Below, one piece after another: positions 51,375-58,738 of a stretch of 64,000 bases of DNA. This DNA is from Streptomyces chumphonensis. GTDB taxonomy: Bacteria > Actinomycetota > Actinomycetes > Streptomycetales > Streptomycetaceae. Position 1 is the first letter of the stretch, and each line of letters begins with the position of its first letter. The notes under the pieces are model-generated. The model ran no database searches. It had not been told where the DNA came from and worked only from the letters and a program-made list of their open reading frames with translations. The position numbers were made by a program, and so were the translations under genes. The stretch is taken from the NCBI RefSeq assembly GCF_014779715.1, contig NZ_JACXYU010000019.1, positions 37,342 through 101,341 on the forward strand, written 5' to 3'.

Positions 51375-51397
51375 TACAATATACCCAGTCGGGGTAT
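51375..51397 (+). promoter_or_regulatory. csoR promoter and CsoR operator
   Basis: TACAAT (51375-51380) is a good -10 hexamer. It is directly followed by ATACCC (51381-51386), AGTCG and GGGTAT (51392-51397), an inverted repeat like known CsoR operators (TACCCC-type). Binding here would cover the transcription start, implying copper-relieved autorepression. Confidence 0.7.
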
Positions 51398-51425
51398 GAC
51401 CCGAAGACGTACGAGGGAGACACGC

Positions 51426-51773
51426 ATGACGACCGTCGAGCCCACACCCGTCGCACCGCCGGTGCCCGCCGACGCCGCGCCGGGCACCGGCCCGCACGGC
51501 TACTCGCAGCAGAAGGAGGCCCATCTCAAGCGCCTGCGCCGCATCGAGGGCCAGATTCGGGGCCTCCAGCGGATGGTCGACGAGGACGTCTACTGCATCG
51601 ACATCCTCACGCAGGTCTCCGCCTCCACGAAAGCCCTCCAGTCCTTCGCCCTCCAACTCCTCGAAGAGCACCTGCGGCACTGCGTGGCCGCGGCAGCCCA
51701 GGACGGGGGCCAGGAGATGGACGCCAAGGTGGCCGAAGCCACCGCGGCCATCGCCCGCCTGATGCGCACCTGA
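51426..51773 (+). CDS. csoR: Copper-sensing repressor CsoR
   Basis: A 115-aa CsoR/RcnR-family protein. The all-helical core HLKRLRRIEGQIRGLQRMVD (about 35-54) precedes the Cu(I) ligands: Cys in YCIDILTQ and the His and Cys in EEHLRHCV, the x-C-H-C pattern of true CsoR proteins. Apo-protein binds DNA, and Cu(I) releases it to allow copper export genes. No copper transporter follows, so it acts at a distance as well as on itself. RBS GAGGGAGA precedes the ATG. Confidence 0.95.
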   Translation: MTTVEPTPVAPPVPADAAPGTGPHGYSQQKEAHLKRLRRIEGQIRGLQRMVDEDVYCIDILTQVSASTKALQSFALQLLEEHLRHCVAAAAQDGGQEMDAKVAEATAAIARLMRT

Positions 51774-51853
51774 ACCGGACGAAGCGCGTCTTCCCGGCGT
51801 TCCTCCCCGACTCACCCCGCCTCGGGACCTGGCTGAAAACATGCGGTGTCGCC

Positions 51854-52024
51854 TCAGCCGCCCTCACGTTCCGGGCCGCTTCGCCGCCCCGTTCCCAGTA
51901 CCTCGTCGATGCGGTCCGCGCTGAGCCGCTCCTCCGGCTCGGCGGACGCCGCGATGATGAGCTCGCCGTACAACTCGATCTCGGCGAGCGCCTCCCGGTC
52001 CTGGACCACCGATTCCCTCGGCAT
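51854..52024 (-). CDS. Conserved small Streptomyces protein, unknown function
   Basis: A 56-aa protein starting MPRESVVQDREALAEIEL and containing YGELIIAAS, then RLSADRIDEVLG. GGGAGGTGG lies 6 nt before the ATG, a strong ribosome site. The helical, acidic sequence is familiar as a small protein conserved in streptomycetes, but no function is known to me. It stands alone, convergent with csoR across 80 bp. Confidence 0.75.
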   Translation of the reverse strand: MPRESVVQDREALAEIELYGELIIAASAEPEERLSADRIDEVLGTGRRSGPEREGG

Positions 52025-52260
52025 CCGCGACCACCTCCCTGCCCGTGGGCCACGAACGGCCGCTCCCGCGCATGCCGCGAGGGCCCGGCCGCTCACCCGC
52101 AACGCCTCAGGGTAGGGCGATCGCCACCGCCCCCGCATGACACATCCGGACTAGGACACCCGGACGGGGAGCCTCCGGACACGCTTCCGCAGCGACGGAT
52201 CCGAACGGCGTCCGAACAGCGCGTCCGGCGCCGCGCGGGCCGTGGCGCGGGCGTCCGCGC

Positions 52261-53067
52261 TCAGGAACGCGGCAGCGCCGTGGCGATCCGCCCGGTGTAG
52301 ACGTCGGCCGCGGGCGGCAGCTCCACGGCGACCGGCTCACCGAACCCGTAGAGCTCGACCGTGGAGACGACCGTCTCCTCCGTCCCGAAGACGAACGTGT
52401 GCCGCACCCGGCGCACCCGCCCCTCTTCGTCGAGATGCACCTCGAAGGGCACCGCCCGCCGGGAGAACCCTTTCGCCGCCGCGTCCAGCTGCGCCCTCGA
52501 CCCCGGGGACGCCTCCCCGGCGGCCGCCCGCACGTCCGCCGTGCCCCGGAACCGGCGTACCCGCTCCCCGTCCAGCTCGCGCGTCCCCGCGTACCGCACC
52601 GAGCTGACGCCCCGGAGCAGCTCCGCCGCGACGAGCGGGTCCGTCACCCCGTTCGCGACCAGGTTCCCGTCCGGCAGCTGTGCCGGATCGACCCGCACCC
52701 ACTTGTCCGCCGGGACACCGGCGCCCCGGTGCTTCATGTAGAGGGAGCCGCGCGCGAGCACCTCGGTGACGGGACGCCGGTGGTCGTCCGGCATCGTCAC
52801 CTCGATCCGGCCCAGATGACGGGCGAAGTCGAAACCGCCGACGCCGCTGATCGTCAGCCGCGTACCGCCGCTGCGCAGTTCCATCTCCGTGCGCACTCTC
52901 GACGTGCCGGCCCGGGCCAGCACGTCGGCCGCGCCCCGCACGGCCGCCCGGGCGCCGTTCTTCGCCGCCGGCTCCGAGACCGCCACCGTGCGGCTCGAGC
53001 AGCCGGTACCCACGACGGCCGTCAGTACGATCGCCAGCGCGCCGACCGCGGCCTTCCGCCTGTCCAT
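52261..53067 (-). CDS. Lipoprotein, LppX/LolA-like fold
   Basis: A 268-aa lipoprotein starting at ATG 53067: MDRRKAAVGALAIVLTAVVG then the lipobox with Cys23 (VGTGCSS). The mature part has the alternating strands of LolA/LppX-like lipid-binding half-barrels (RVRTEMELRSGGTRLTISG, DKWVRVDPAQL, EVHLDEEGRVRRVRHTFVFG). Such proteins carry or sense lipids at the outer face of the membrane. Many Streptomyces copies exist with unknown roles. The next 120 bp downstream (52141-52260) show no gene. Confidence 0.85.
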   Translation of the reverse strand: MDRRKAAVGALAIVLTAVVGTGCSSRTVAVSEPAAKNGARAAVRGAADVLARAGTSRVRTEMELRSGGTRLTISGVGGFDFARHLGRIEVTMPDDHRRPVTEVLARGSLYMKHRGAGVPADKWVRVDPAQLPDGNLVANGVTDPLVAAELLRGVSSVRYAGTRELDGERVRRFRGTADVRAAAGEASPGSRAQLDAAAKGFSRRAVPFEVHLDEEGRVRRVRHTFVFGTEETVVSTVELYGFGEPVAVELPPAADVYTGRIATALPRS

Positions 53068-53155
53068 GGCAACCAGACCCCCAACGGACCGTCTTCGGAC
53101 TCGCACCGCTTAACGAAGAGCGGAGGCAGCCGTCACGCCCCGGTAGCGTGGTGCC

Positions 53156-53332
53156 GTGCCCGACGAGCGAGAATCCGCCGCCTCCCCCGAGCAGCACCTC
53201 ACCGACATACGGGAACGCGGTTCCTTCGTCAGCGCCCACTGCCGCTGCGGGTGGCGCGGGCCGGCCCGACGCGCGCGGGCCCGGGCCCAGGCCGACGCGA
53301 CGGCGCACGAGCCCCCGGCCCGCGCCCTGTAG
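53156..53332 (+). CDS. Small Cys/Arg-rich protein
   Basis: A 58-aa ORF from GTG 53156 (VPDERESAASPEQHLTDIRE) with SFVSAHCRCGWRGPARRARA and a basic, Ala-rich end. The CRCGW pattern with Arg resembles short Streptomyces proteins that carry a single zinc-knuckle-like CxC. A perfect palindrome overlaps its TAG stop, as expected for the terminator of a real gene. The ribosome site is weak. Function unknown. Confidence 0.6.
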   Translation: MPDERESAASPEQHLTDIRERGSFVSAHCRCGWRGPARRARARAQADATAHEPPARAL

Positions 53333-53344
53333 GTCCTACAGGGC
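53324..53344. terminator. Bidirectional terminator overlapping a stop codon
   Basis: GCCCTGTAGG (53324-53333) and CCTACAGGGC (53335-53344) are perfect 10-bp arms around one base. The TAG stop of the small plus-strand gene lies inside, and the convergent PAP2 gene ends 8 bp further on. Confidence 0.7.
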
Positions 53345-53351
53345 ACCGTCC

Positions 53352-54032
53352 TCAGGCCGCCAGATCACGGTTGTGGGCCAGCGGACGCGCCTCGCCCGCC
53401 CCATCCCCCCGCTCGGCGCGCCCTTCGGGCGGCGCCGCGACCAGCCGGCCGACGCGCGGGGACGCGGCCACGGCTCGCGTCAACGGGGTGAGCAGGGCGA
53501 GCGCCAACGGCGCGAGCAGCAGGACGGCCGCCGTACCGAGGGCGAGGCCCCCGACGACGTCCGTCGGGTAGTGCACCGCGGTGTAGACCCGGCAGAAGCC
53601 CTGGAAGAGAGCGAGCAGGATGGCCAGCACACCCAGCCGTCGGTTCACGAGGAAGATGCCGACCGCCAGTGCCATCACCAGGGCCGAGTGGTCGCTGACG
53701 AACGACAGCCCGTCCTTCCCGGCGACCAGGACGTTCAACCCCTCGTGATCCACGAAAGGTCTCGGGCGGGCGACCAGTTCGCGGATCGGGTAGTTCACGA
53801 GGTAGGCCACGCAGGCCCCCAACGGCGCCCACATCAGGCCCGCGACGGCCGTGACGGCGTCCGGTCGGCGTCGCGCCGTCCACCACGCCCACAGGCCGAG
53901 CAGCATGATCCCCAGGATGACGCCGTACTCACTGGCGAAACCGAGCGCGGAGTTCCCCCAGTCGGGGACGCTCTCCGACCAGCCGTTGACGCGGTAGAGG
54001 AGCTCTACGTCAGGGCTGTCCCAGTCAGACAT
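53352..54032 (-). CDS. PAP2-family membrane phosphatase
   Basis: A 226-aa integral membrane protein with about five or six segments and the three PAP2 motifs: VARPRPF, SFVSDHSALVMALA (Ser-Asp-His) and RVYTAVHYPTDVVGG (catalytic His). It hydrolyses lipid phosphates such as phosphatidate or undecaprenyl pyrophosphate at the outer membrane face. The 224-bp gap before it (54033-54256) holds AT-richer stretches but no gene that I can support. Confidence 0.93.
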   Translation of the reverse strand: MSDWDSPDVELLYRVNGWSESVPDWGNSALGFASEYGVILGIMLLGLWAWWTARRRPDAVTAVAGLMWAPLGACVAYLVNYPIRELVARPRPFVDHEGLNVLVAGKDGLSFVSDHSALVMALAVGIFLVNRRLGVLAILLALFQGFCRVYTAVHYPTDVVGGLALGTAAVLLLAPLALALLTPLTRAVAASPRVGRLVAAPPEGRAERGDGAGEARPLAHNRDLAA

Positions 54033-54256
54033 GGCGCCACGGCCTTTCCATCGCTGTCACTCACGTCGTTCGTCCTGCGTCGCCACCCAGCCCCCGCGCC
54101 TCGGACAACCCGGTTCTGGACAGGAAACGCGGCGGCGGCACCCGACGTTCCGCCATCCACCGAACGATCACGTCCACGTTATCGAAGGGTGATCGGGCGA
54201 TGCGGAGGGCCGTCTTCCCTCACCGAGCGTAAAGGTCCCGCCTCCGCGCCGCGCGC

Positions 54257-55243
54257 TCAGCCCGTCGGCCGGGTGGCGCCGAAGTAGTCGGGGGTGTCGA
54301 TCGGGTCGAAGCGGATCACGGCACCGGTGTAGGGAGCGTCGATCATGTATCCCCCGCCGACGTAGATCCCGACGTGGTGGATCGACCGGGGATCGTCGAG
54401 ATCATGCGCGAAGAAGACCAGATCACCCGGCAGCAGCTCGTCACGGGCCGGGTGCGGGCCGGCCGTCCACTGGTCGTTGGCCACGCGGGGCAGCTCGATG
54501 CCCACCGACGCGTACGCGGCCTTGGTGAGCCCCGAGCAGTCGAACCGGCCGCCGTCCTCCGGGGTGCCGTCCCCGCCCCACAGATAGGGCGTGCCCAGCT
54601 TCTCCTGCGCGTAGTGGATGGCCCCCGCCGCCTGACGGGACGGGGAGAGCCGCTCCTGCGTGGCGGCGAAGCTCTGCTCCATCTTCCGGATGACCGAGAC
54701 GTAGTTCTGCGTCTCCCGGTACGGGGGCACCCCGCCGTACTTGATGACGGCGTAGGGGCCCGCGTTGTAGGCGGCCAGCATGTTCGCCGTGGGATCGCCC
54801 GGCACGTCGCGCACGTTGCGCGCGAGGGCGCAGTCGTAGGAGGCGGCCGACGGGATGGCGTCCTCCGGGTCCCACACGTCCGCCCGGCCGTCCCCGTTGG
54901 CGTCCAGCCCGTGCACGGCCCACGTACCGGGGATGAACTGGGCTATGCCCTGAGCCGCGGCCGGCGACTGCGCGCGCGGGTTCCAGCCGCTCTCCTGGTA
55001 CAGCTGGGCGGCGAGCAGCGGCGGGCTGATGGCGTCACAGAGGGTGCCCCACTTCCGCACGAGCTTCTCGTACTGCGCGGGCACCGATCCCTGCGCGAGG
55101 GCCACCGACCGGCCGCCCGCGCCGAACTGGGCCGCCGACACGAACGTGCCCACGACCAGCAACGCCAGGAAGCACACACCCAAGCCGGTACCGCACGCCG
55201 CCACCACCCAAGCCTTCCGCACCACCCAACCATCCCATTCCAT
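54257..55243 (-). CDS. Lytic transglycosylase fused to NlpC/P60 endopeptidase
   Basis: About 328 aa from ATG 55243 (GTG 55270 is an alternative). N-terminal membrane anchor (VVAACGTGLGVCFLALLVVG), then an SLT-type lysozyme-like domain at about residues 60-195 (catalytic Glu in LYQESGWNPRAQS, QGIAQFIPGTW, AYNAGPYAVIKYGG), then a C40 NlpC/P60 domain (FDCSGLTKAAY; HHVGIYVGGGYMIDAP). Such bifunctional cell-wall hydrolases open the peptidoglycan for secretion machinery and are VirB1-like. It is divergent from the T4SS-like genes beginning at 55309, with which it very likely works. Confidence 0.93.
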   Translation of the reverse strand: MEWDGWVVRKAWVVAACGTGLGVCFLALLVVGTFVSAAQFGAGGRSVALAQGSVPAQYEKLVRKWGTLCDAISPPLLAAQLYQESGWNPRAQSPAAAQGIAQFIPGTWAVHGLDANGDGRADVWDPEDAIPSAASYDCALARNVRDVPGDPTANMLAAYNAGPYAVIKYGGVPPYRETQNYVSVIRKMEQSFAATQERLSPSRQAAGAIHYAQEKLGTPYLWGGDGTPEDGGRFDCSGLTKAAYASVGIELPRVANDQWTAGPHPARDELLPGDLVFFAHDLDDPRSIHHVGIYVGGGYMIDAPYTGAVIRFDPIDTPDYFGATRPTG

Positions 55244-55308
55244 GGCAGAATTCGAGAAGGGCCAACCCACCCGATGACCGACAACCCCTCCTGTGGCGGT
55301 GAGTTCAC

Positions 55309-55617
55309 ATGTTCATGGCGGCAGAAGAAGGCGACATCACCACCATCATCGGCGGAATCGCTCCCGACTGGGGCCCGTTCGGCTCGCTGGGCACCGAGGC
55401 ACGCGTCATGATCGAGGTCGTGATGGCCGTCGCGATCCTCATCTGCCTCGGCATCGCCATCTGGGGCGCGGCCAAGCAGCGCATCGGCGCGACGGCGATG
55501 CGCGACACCTTCAGCGCGGAACAGGGCAAGGGCCTGATCGTCGCGGGGCTCACCGGCGTCTTCATCATCGGGTCGCTGGGAACGCTCTTCACGATCGTCT
55601 ACGGTATGGCTGTCTAG
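55309..55617 (+). CDS. Small two-helix membrane protein, VirB2/TrbC pilin-like
   Basis: A 102-aa protein with two membrane segments (MIEVVMAVAILICLGIAIWG at about residues 34-53 and GLIVAGLTGVFIIGSLGTLF at about 74-93) separated by a short polar loop. This is the layout of VirB2/TrbC major pilins and of TcpD-like actinobacterial proteins. No signal peptide of classic type is visible. It is the first gene of the T4SS-like cluster, 66 bp from the divergent wall hydrolase. Assignment is by topology and context. Confidence 0.7.
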   Translation: MFMAAEEGDITTIIGGIAPDWGPFGSLGTEARVMIEVVMAVAILICLGIAIWGAAKQRIGATAMRDTFSAEQGKGLIVAGLTGVFIIGSLGTLFTIVYGMAV

Positions 55618-55677
55618 CCGTACGGGCGGATTTCGACGCTTCTGCGGCCTCCCCTCTCGCAGTTGTTCGGAGCGTTC

Positions 55678-56328
55678 GTGCACATCGTCCACCCCAGCCT
55701 GGACTCCTACCTCATCGCCCACAGCCGCCCCGCCGCCGACGACGTCCTGCGCGACCTCGCCGAGGAGACCCGCCGGGCCCTCCCCGACCTCGTGTCGATG
55801 CAGATCACCCAGGACGAGGGCGCCTTCCTCACGCTGCTGACGCAGCTGACCGGCGCCCGGCTGGCCGTCGAGGTCGGTACGTTCACCGGCTACTCCTCCC
55901 TCTGCATCGCCAGAGGCCTCGCCGCGGACGGAACCCTCGTGGCCTGCGACATCAGCGACGAGTGGACGTCCATCGCGCGCCGGTACTGGCGTCGCGCGGG
56001 CCTGGAGGACCGCATCGACCTGCGGCTGGGCCCGGCCGTCGAGACACTGCGCGCCATGCCTCAGGAGGAGTCGGTCGACTTCGCGTTCGTCGACGCCGAC
56101 AAGACCGGCTACCCCGCCTACTACGAGGAACTGGTGAAGCGACTGCGCCCCGGTGGCCTCATCGTCCTCGACAACGTCCTCCAGGGAGGCCGCGTCGTGG
56201 ACGAGGCCGAACAGGGCGAGTCGGTGCGCGCCGTGCGCGCCGTCAACGCCACCATCGCCGCCGACGAGCGGGTGGGCTGCGCGATGCTCCCGCTGCGGGA
56301 CGGTGTGACGGTGGTCCGCAAGCGGTAG
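55678..56328 (+). CDS. Class I SAM-dependent O-methyltransferase (CCoAOMT-like)
   Basis: About 216 aa from GTG 55678 (a TTG at 55663 would add 5 residues). It has the SAM-binding motif VEVGTFTGYSS, ACDISDEW, and the metal-site FVDADKTGYPAYYEE followed by IVLDNVLQGGRV, all typical of caffeoyl-CoA/catechol O-methyltransferases with a divalent metal. It methylates a hydroxyl of a small molecule. Its place between T4SS-like genes is odd; the same arrangement occurs in other streptomycetes as far as I recall, so it may be a resident passenger. Substrate unknown. Confidence 0.93.
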   Translation: MHIVHPSLDSYLIAHSRPAADDVLRDLAEETRRALPDLVSMQITQDEGAFLTLLTQLTGARLAVEVGTFTGYSSLCIARGLAADGTLVACDISDEWTSIARRYWRRAGLEDRIDLRLGPAVETLRAMPQEESVDFAFVDADKTGYPAYYEELVKRLRPGGLIVLDNVLQGGRVVDEAEQGESVRAVRAVNATIAADERVGCAMLPLRDGVTVVRKR

Positions 56329-56568
56329 CCGCCGGTCGGGGGCGTCCGCCCGGCCCCACCGTCGCCCACGTCGCTCGACCCACCCCGTCATCCACAGGCT
56401 GTGGACAGAGCTTGACCGCGAGACCTGCGCTGTTTCCCACGTCTCACTTTGCTGTCACATCGTCACACTCCGCCCGTGGACAGAACTCCCCCGCTACCGT
56501 CGAGTGAGGGGACAATAAGCGGAAGGCGGTTGACGGTTGAGGGCAACGGGTCGAGGGGCAGGCGTTCC
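56329..56568 (+). promoter_or_regulatory. Intergenic region with DnaA-box-like palindrome
   Basis: TCCACAG (56391-56397), G, CTGTGGA (56399-56405) is a perfect palindrome, and its flanks give TCATCCACA and, on the other strand, CTGTCCACA, both close to the Streptomyces DnaA box (TTGTCCACA). A third GTGGACAG lies at 56475-56482. Too few for an origin. The downstream gene has GAGGGGCAGG before its ATG. No other feature that I can support. Confidence 0.35.
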
Positions 56569-57402
56569 ATGAGCATCGGCGACGAGGGCTACGACGACGA
56601 ACGGACGTATGCGGAGCCCCGGCGAGCGGGCACCCGCATCCGGCTGCCCGAGGGCGAGACCTCCGACGCGGGCAGAGGGCCCGTCGTACGCCCCGGGCGC
56701 AGCCTGCTGATGGTCGTCGGTGTCGTGGTCCTGCTCATCGCCGCCATCGCCTTCGCCGTCCGGGGCGGCGACGACACCGCCGCCCCCGACGCCAAGAGCC
56801 CCGACGCCCGCGCCACAGCCCCCTCGGGCGTCGACCCCGTCGACGCGGGCACCGGCGTCCCCTCGGGCTTCCCCCGCACCGAACAGGGCGCCCAAAGCGC
56901 CGCCGCGAACTACCTGGTCGCTCTCACAGGTGACGGTATGTATGTCGCCGACACCCGCACGGACATCGTCGACACCGTGTTCGCACCCGACATCGCCGCT
57001 GACCGTCGCGCCTCGCTCGATGCCATCTACAGCGATCCGGAGTTCCTGCAACGCATCGGTCTCCAGGAAGACGGAGTTGCGCCCACAGGAAGCACCTTCG
57101 TGTCTCGCGCCAACCCCATCGGGACTGATGTCGTGAACTACGACGAGGCCGAGGGGGTGGCTACGGTCGCCGTCTGGTACGTGACGCTGTTCGGTCTCAG
57201 CGGTGAGGAATCCCGCAACCCGGTCACGGAGGCGTGGTATACGAACACCTTCCAGCTCCGTTGGGCGGACGACGACTGGAAAGTGATCGACTTCGACCAA
57301 CAGGACGGTCCGACACCGGTTGGTCGCGACCAACGCGCTTCCTCTGCCGAGGACATGGCCGAAGCTCAGAAGCGGTTCGGAGGGTTCACCTATGCGCGGT
57401 AG
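56569..57402 (+). CDS. TcpC/VirB8-like bitopic membrane protein of the T4SS-like cluster
   Basis: A 277-aa protein: a cytoplasmic 45-residue tail, one membrane segment (SLLMVVGVVVLLIAAIAFAV, about 46-65), an Ala/Pro/Asp linker, and an extracytoplasmic domain of about 180 residues (EQGAQSAAANYLVALTGDGM, AVWYVTLFG, RWADDDWKVIDFD). This is the VirB8/TcpC conjugation-protein layout, in which an NTF2-like domain outside the membrane nucleates the channel. The next gene overlaps its end by 11 bp. Family by fold pattern and context. Confidence 0.78.
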   Translation: MSIGDEGYDDERTYAEPRRAGTRIRLPEGETSDAGRGPVVRPGRSLLMVVGVVVLLIAAIAFAVRGGDDTAAPDAKSPDARATAPSGVDPVDAGTGVPSGFPRTEQGAQSAAANYLVALTGDGMYVADTRTDIVDTVFAPDIAADRRASLDAIYSDPEFLQRIGLQEDGVAPTGSTFVSRANPIGTDVVNYDEAEGVATVAVWYVTLFGLSGEESRNPVTEAWYTNTFQLRWADDDWKVIDFDQQDGPTPVGRDQRASSAEDMAEAQKRFGGFTYAR

Positions 57403-58738
57403 GCAAGCGGTTGACCGACCAGGGCGTACGCGCTCCCGGATCCCTGCACTGCTGTCCGCCGCGCTGGGCGGCCCAACGGTGGCTCTGTGGTCGGCAGCCC
57501 CGGCGCTGGCGGACCCGACGCCTCCTGCCGAAGAACCGGAGGCCAGCCCCAGCCCGGACGCGAGCAATGATCCCTGTGACCTCGTCCGCGGAACGGCCCG
57601 CGAGTACTGCGAAGGCGAACGCGGTGACGGCGGTGGTGGGGGCGGGGGCGGCGGGGCGCCGGAGGCGCTCGACAGCCTCGACCCCCTGACCTCCCTCGCC
57701 AACGGCTGTGCCGAAGCCGCCGCCTGGATCGTGGGCAAGCTCTCCGAAGCCGTCGAGGCCACGGCCGACGTCGACTTCACCAACGCGGCCTTCCTGCGCC
57801 AGTACGCCGTCGTGTTCGCGGCGTCCACCATCCTCACGCTCATCCTGTGGCTGCTCGCCATCACGAAGCGCGCCGTGCGCGGCGTGCCGCTGACGACCGC
57901 CGTCTCCGAGGCCGTCGGCTTCCTCTGGCTCGTCGTGCTGGCCTCCGCCTTCACTCCGCTCATCCTCTACACGCTCGTCTCGGCGACGGACGCCGTCACG
58001 GACGTCATAGCGTCCGGCACCGGTTCCCAGACGGACGCGTTCTTCGGCACGTTCGCCGAGGCGCTGCGCTCGGGCGAGGACATCGGCGGCGGGCCCATCA
58101 TGCTCATCGTCGTCTCCCTCGTCTCCGTCCTCGCGGCCGGCGTGCTGTGGCTGGAGCTCGTGATCCGCGCCGCTCTGCTGTACGTGGGCGCCCTACTCGG
58201 CGTCGTCGTGTACACCGGCCTCGTCGACAAGAACATGTGGGGCCACGTCCGGCGCTGGGCCGGCATCATGATCGCGGTCATCCTGGTGAAACCGGTCATC
58301 GTGATCGTGCTCGGCCTGGCCGGGGCACTCGCCTCCGACGACGGCCCGAACGCGATGGGCGCGATCGTCTCCGGCCTCGCCATCATCCTGTTGGCCATCT
58401 TCGCCTCGGCCATGATCTACCGCTTCGTTCCCGGTTTCGGCGACGACATCGTGCGGCACCGCAACGCGTCCGCCGACCCCGCCTCCCGGAAGGCCGTCGC
58501 CGCCGTCTCCACCCCGGCCGCCATGCTGCGGCAGGGCATCAGTACGCACAGCGCCCGCGGCGGCGCCTCCGGGGGAGCCACCCAGAGCGGTGGCGGCGCG
58601 GCGGCCCGACCGGCCAACCCCGTCTCCGGAGGTGTCGCCGCGCACAGCACACGCACGGCCGCTCCTCCGCCGCAACGCGCCACCCCGCGCGCCGCTCCCC
58701 CCAGTTCGACCGACCGCACCGGAGGTGACCGCAGGTGA
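57392..58738 (+). CDS. TrbL/VirB6-like polytopic membrane protein
   Basis: A 448-aa protein with an N-terminal signal (LLSAALGGPTVALWSAAPAL), a low-complexity Gly linker, five or six membrane segments between residues 130 and 350 (YAVVFAASTILTLILWLLAI; EAVGFLWLVVLASAFTPLIL; IMLIVVSLVSVLAAGVLWLE; IMIAVILVKPVIVIVLGLAG; GLAIILLAIFASAMIYRF) and a disordered Ser/Ala/Pro tail. This matches TrbL/VirB6 channel proteins of T4SS. It overlaps the genes on both sides, so all are translated together. Confidence 0.83.
   Translation: MRGRQAVDRPGRTRSRIPALLSAALGGPTVALWSAAPALADPTPPAEEPEASPSPDASNDPCDLVRGTAREYCEGERGDGGGGGGGGGAPEALDSLDPLTSLANGCAEAAAWIVGKLSEAVEATADVDFTNAAFLRQYAVVFAASTILTLILWLLAITKRAVRGVPLTTAVSEAVGFLWLVVLASAFTPLILYTLVSATDAVTDVIASGTGSQTDAFFGTFAEALRSGEDIGGGPIMLIVVSLVSVLAAGVLWLELVIRAALLYVGALLGVVVYTGLVDKNMWGHVRRWAGIMIAVILVKPVIVIVLGLAGALASDDGPNAMGAIVSGLAIILLAIFASAMIYRFVPGFGDDIVRHRNASADPASRKAVAAVSTPAAMLRQGISTHSARGGASGGATQSGGGAAARPANPVSGGVAAHSTRTAAPPPQRATPRAAPPSSTDRTGGDRR

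Noticed and set aside
56391..56482. Replication origin suggested by DnaA-like boxes
   Set aside because: Only about three boxes are present, no dnaA or dnaN is adjacent, and Streptomyces oriC holds many boxes.
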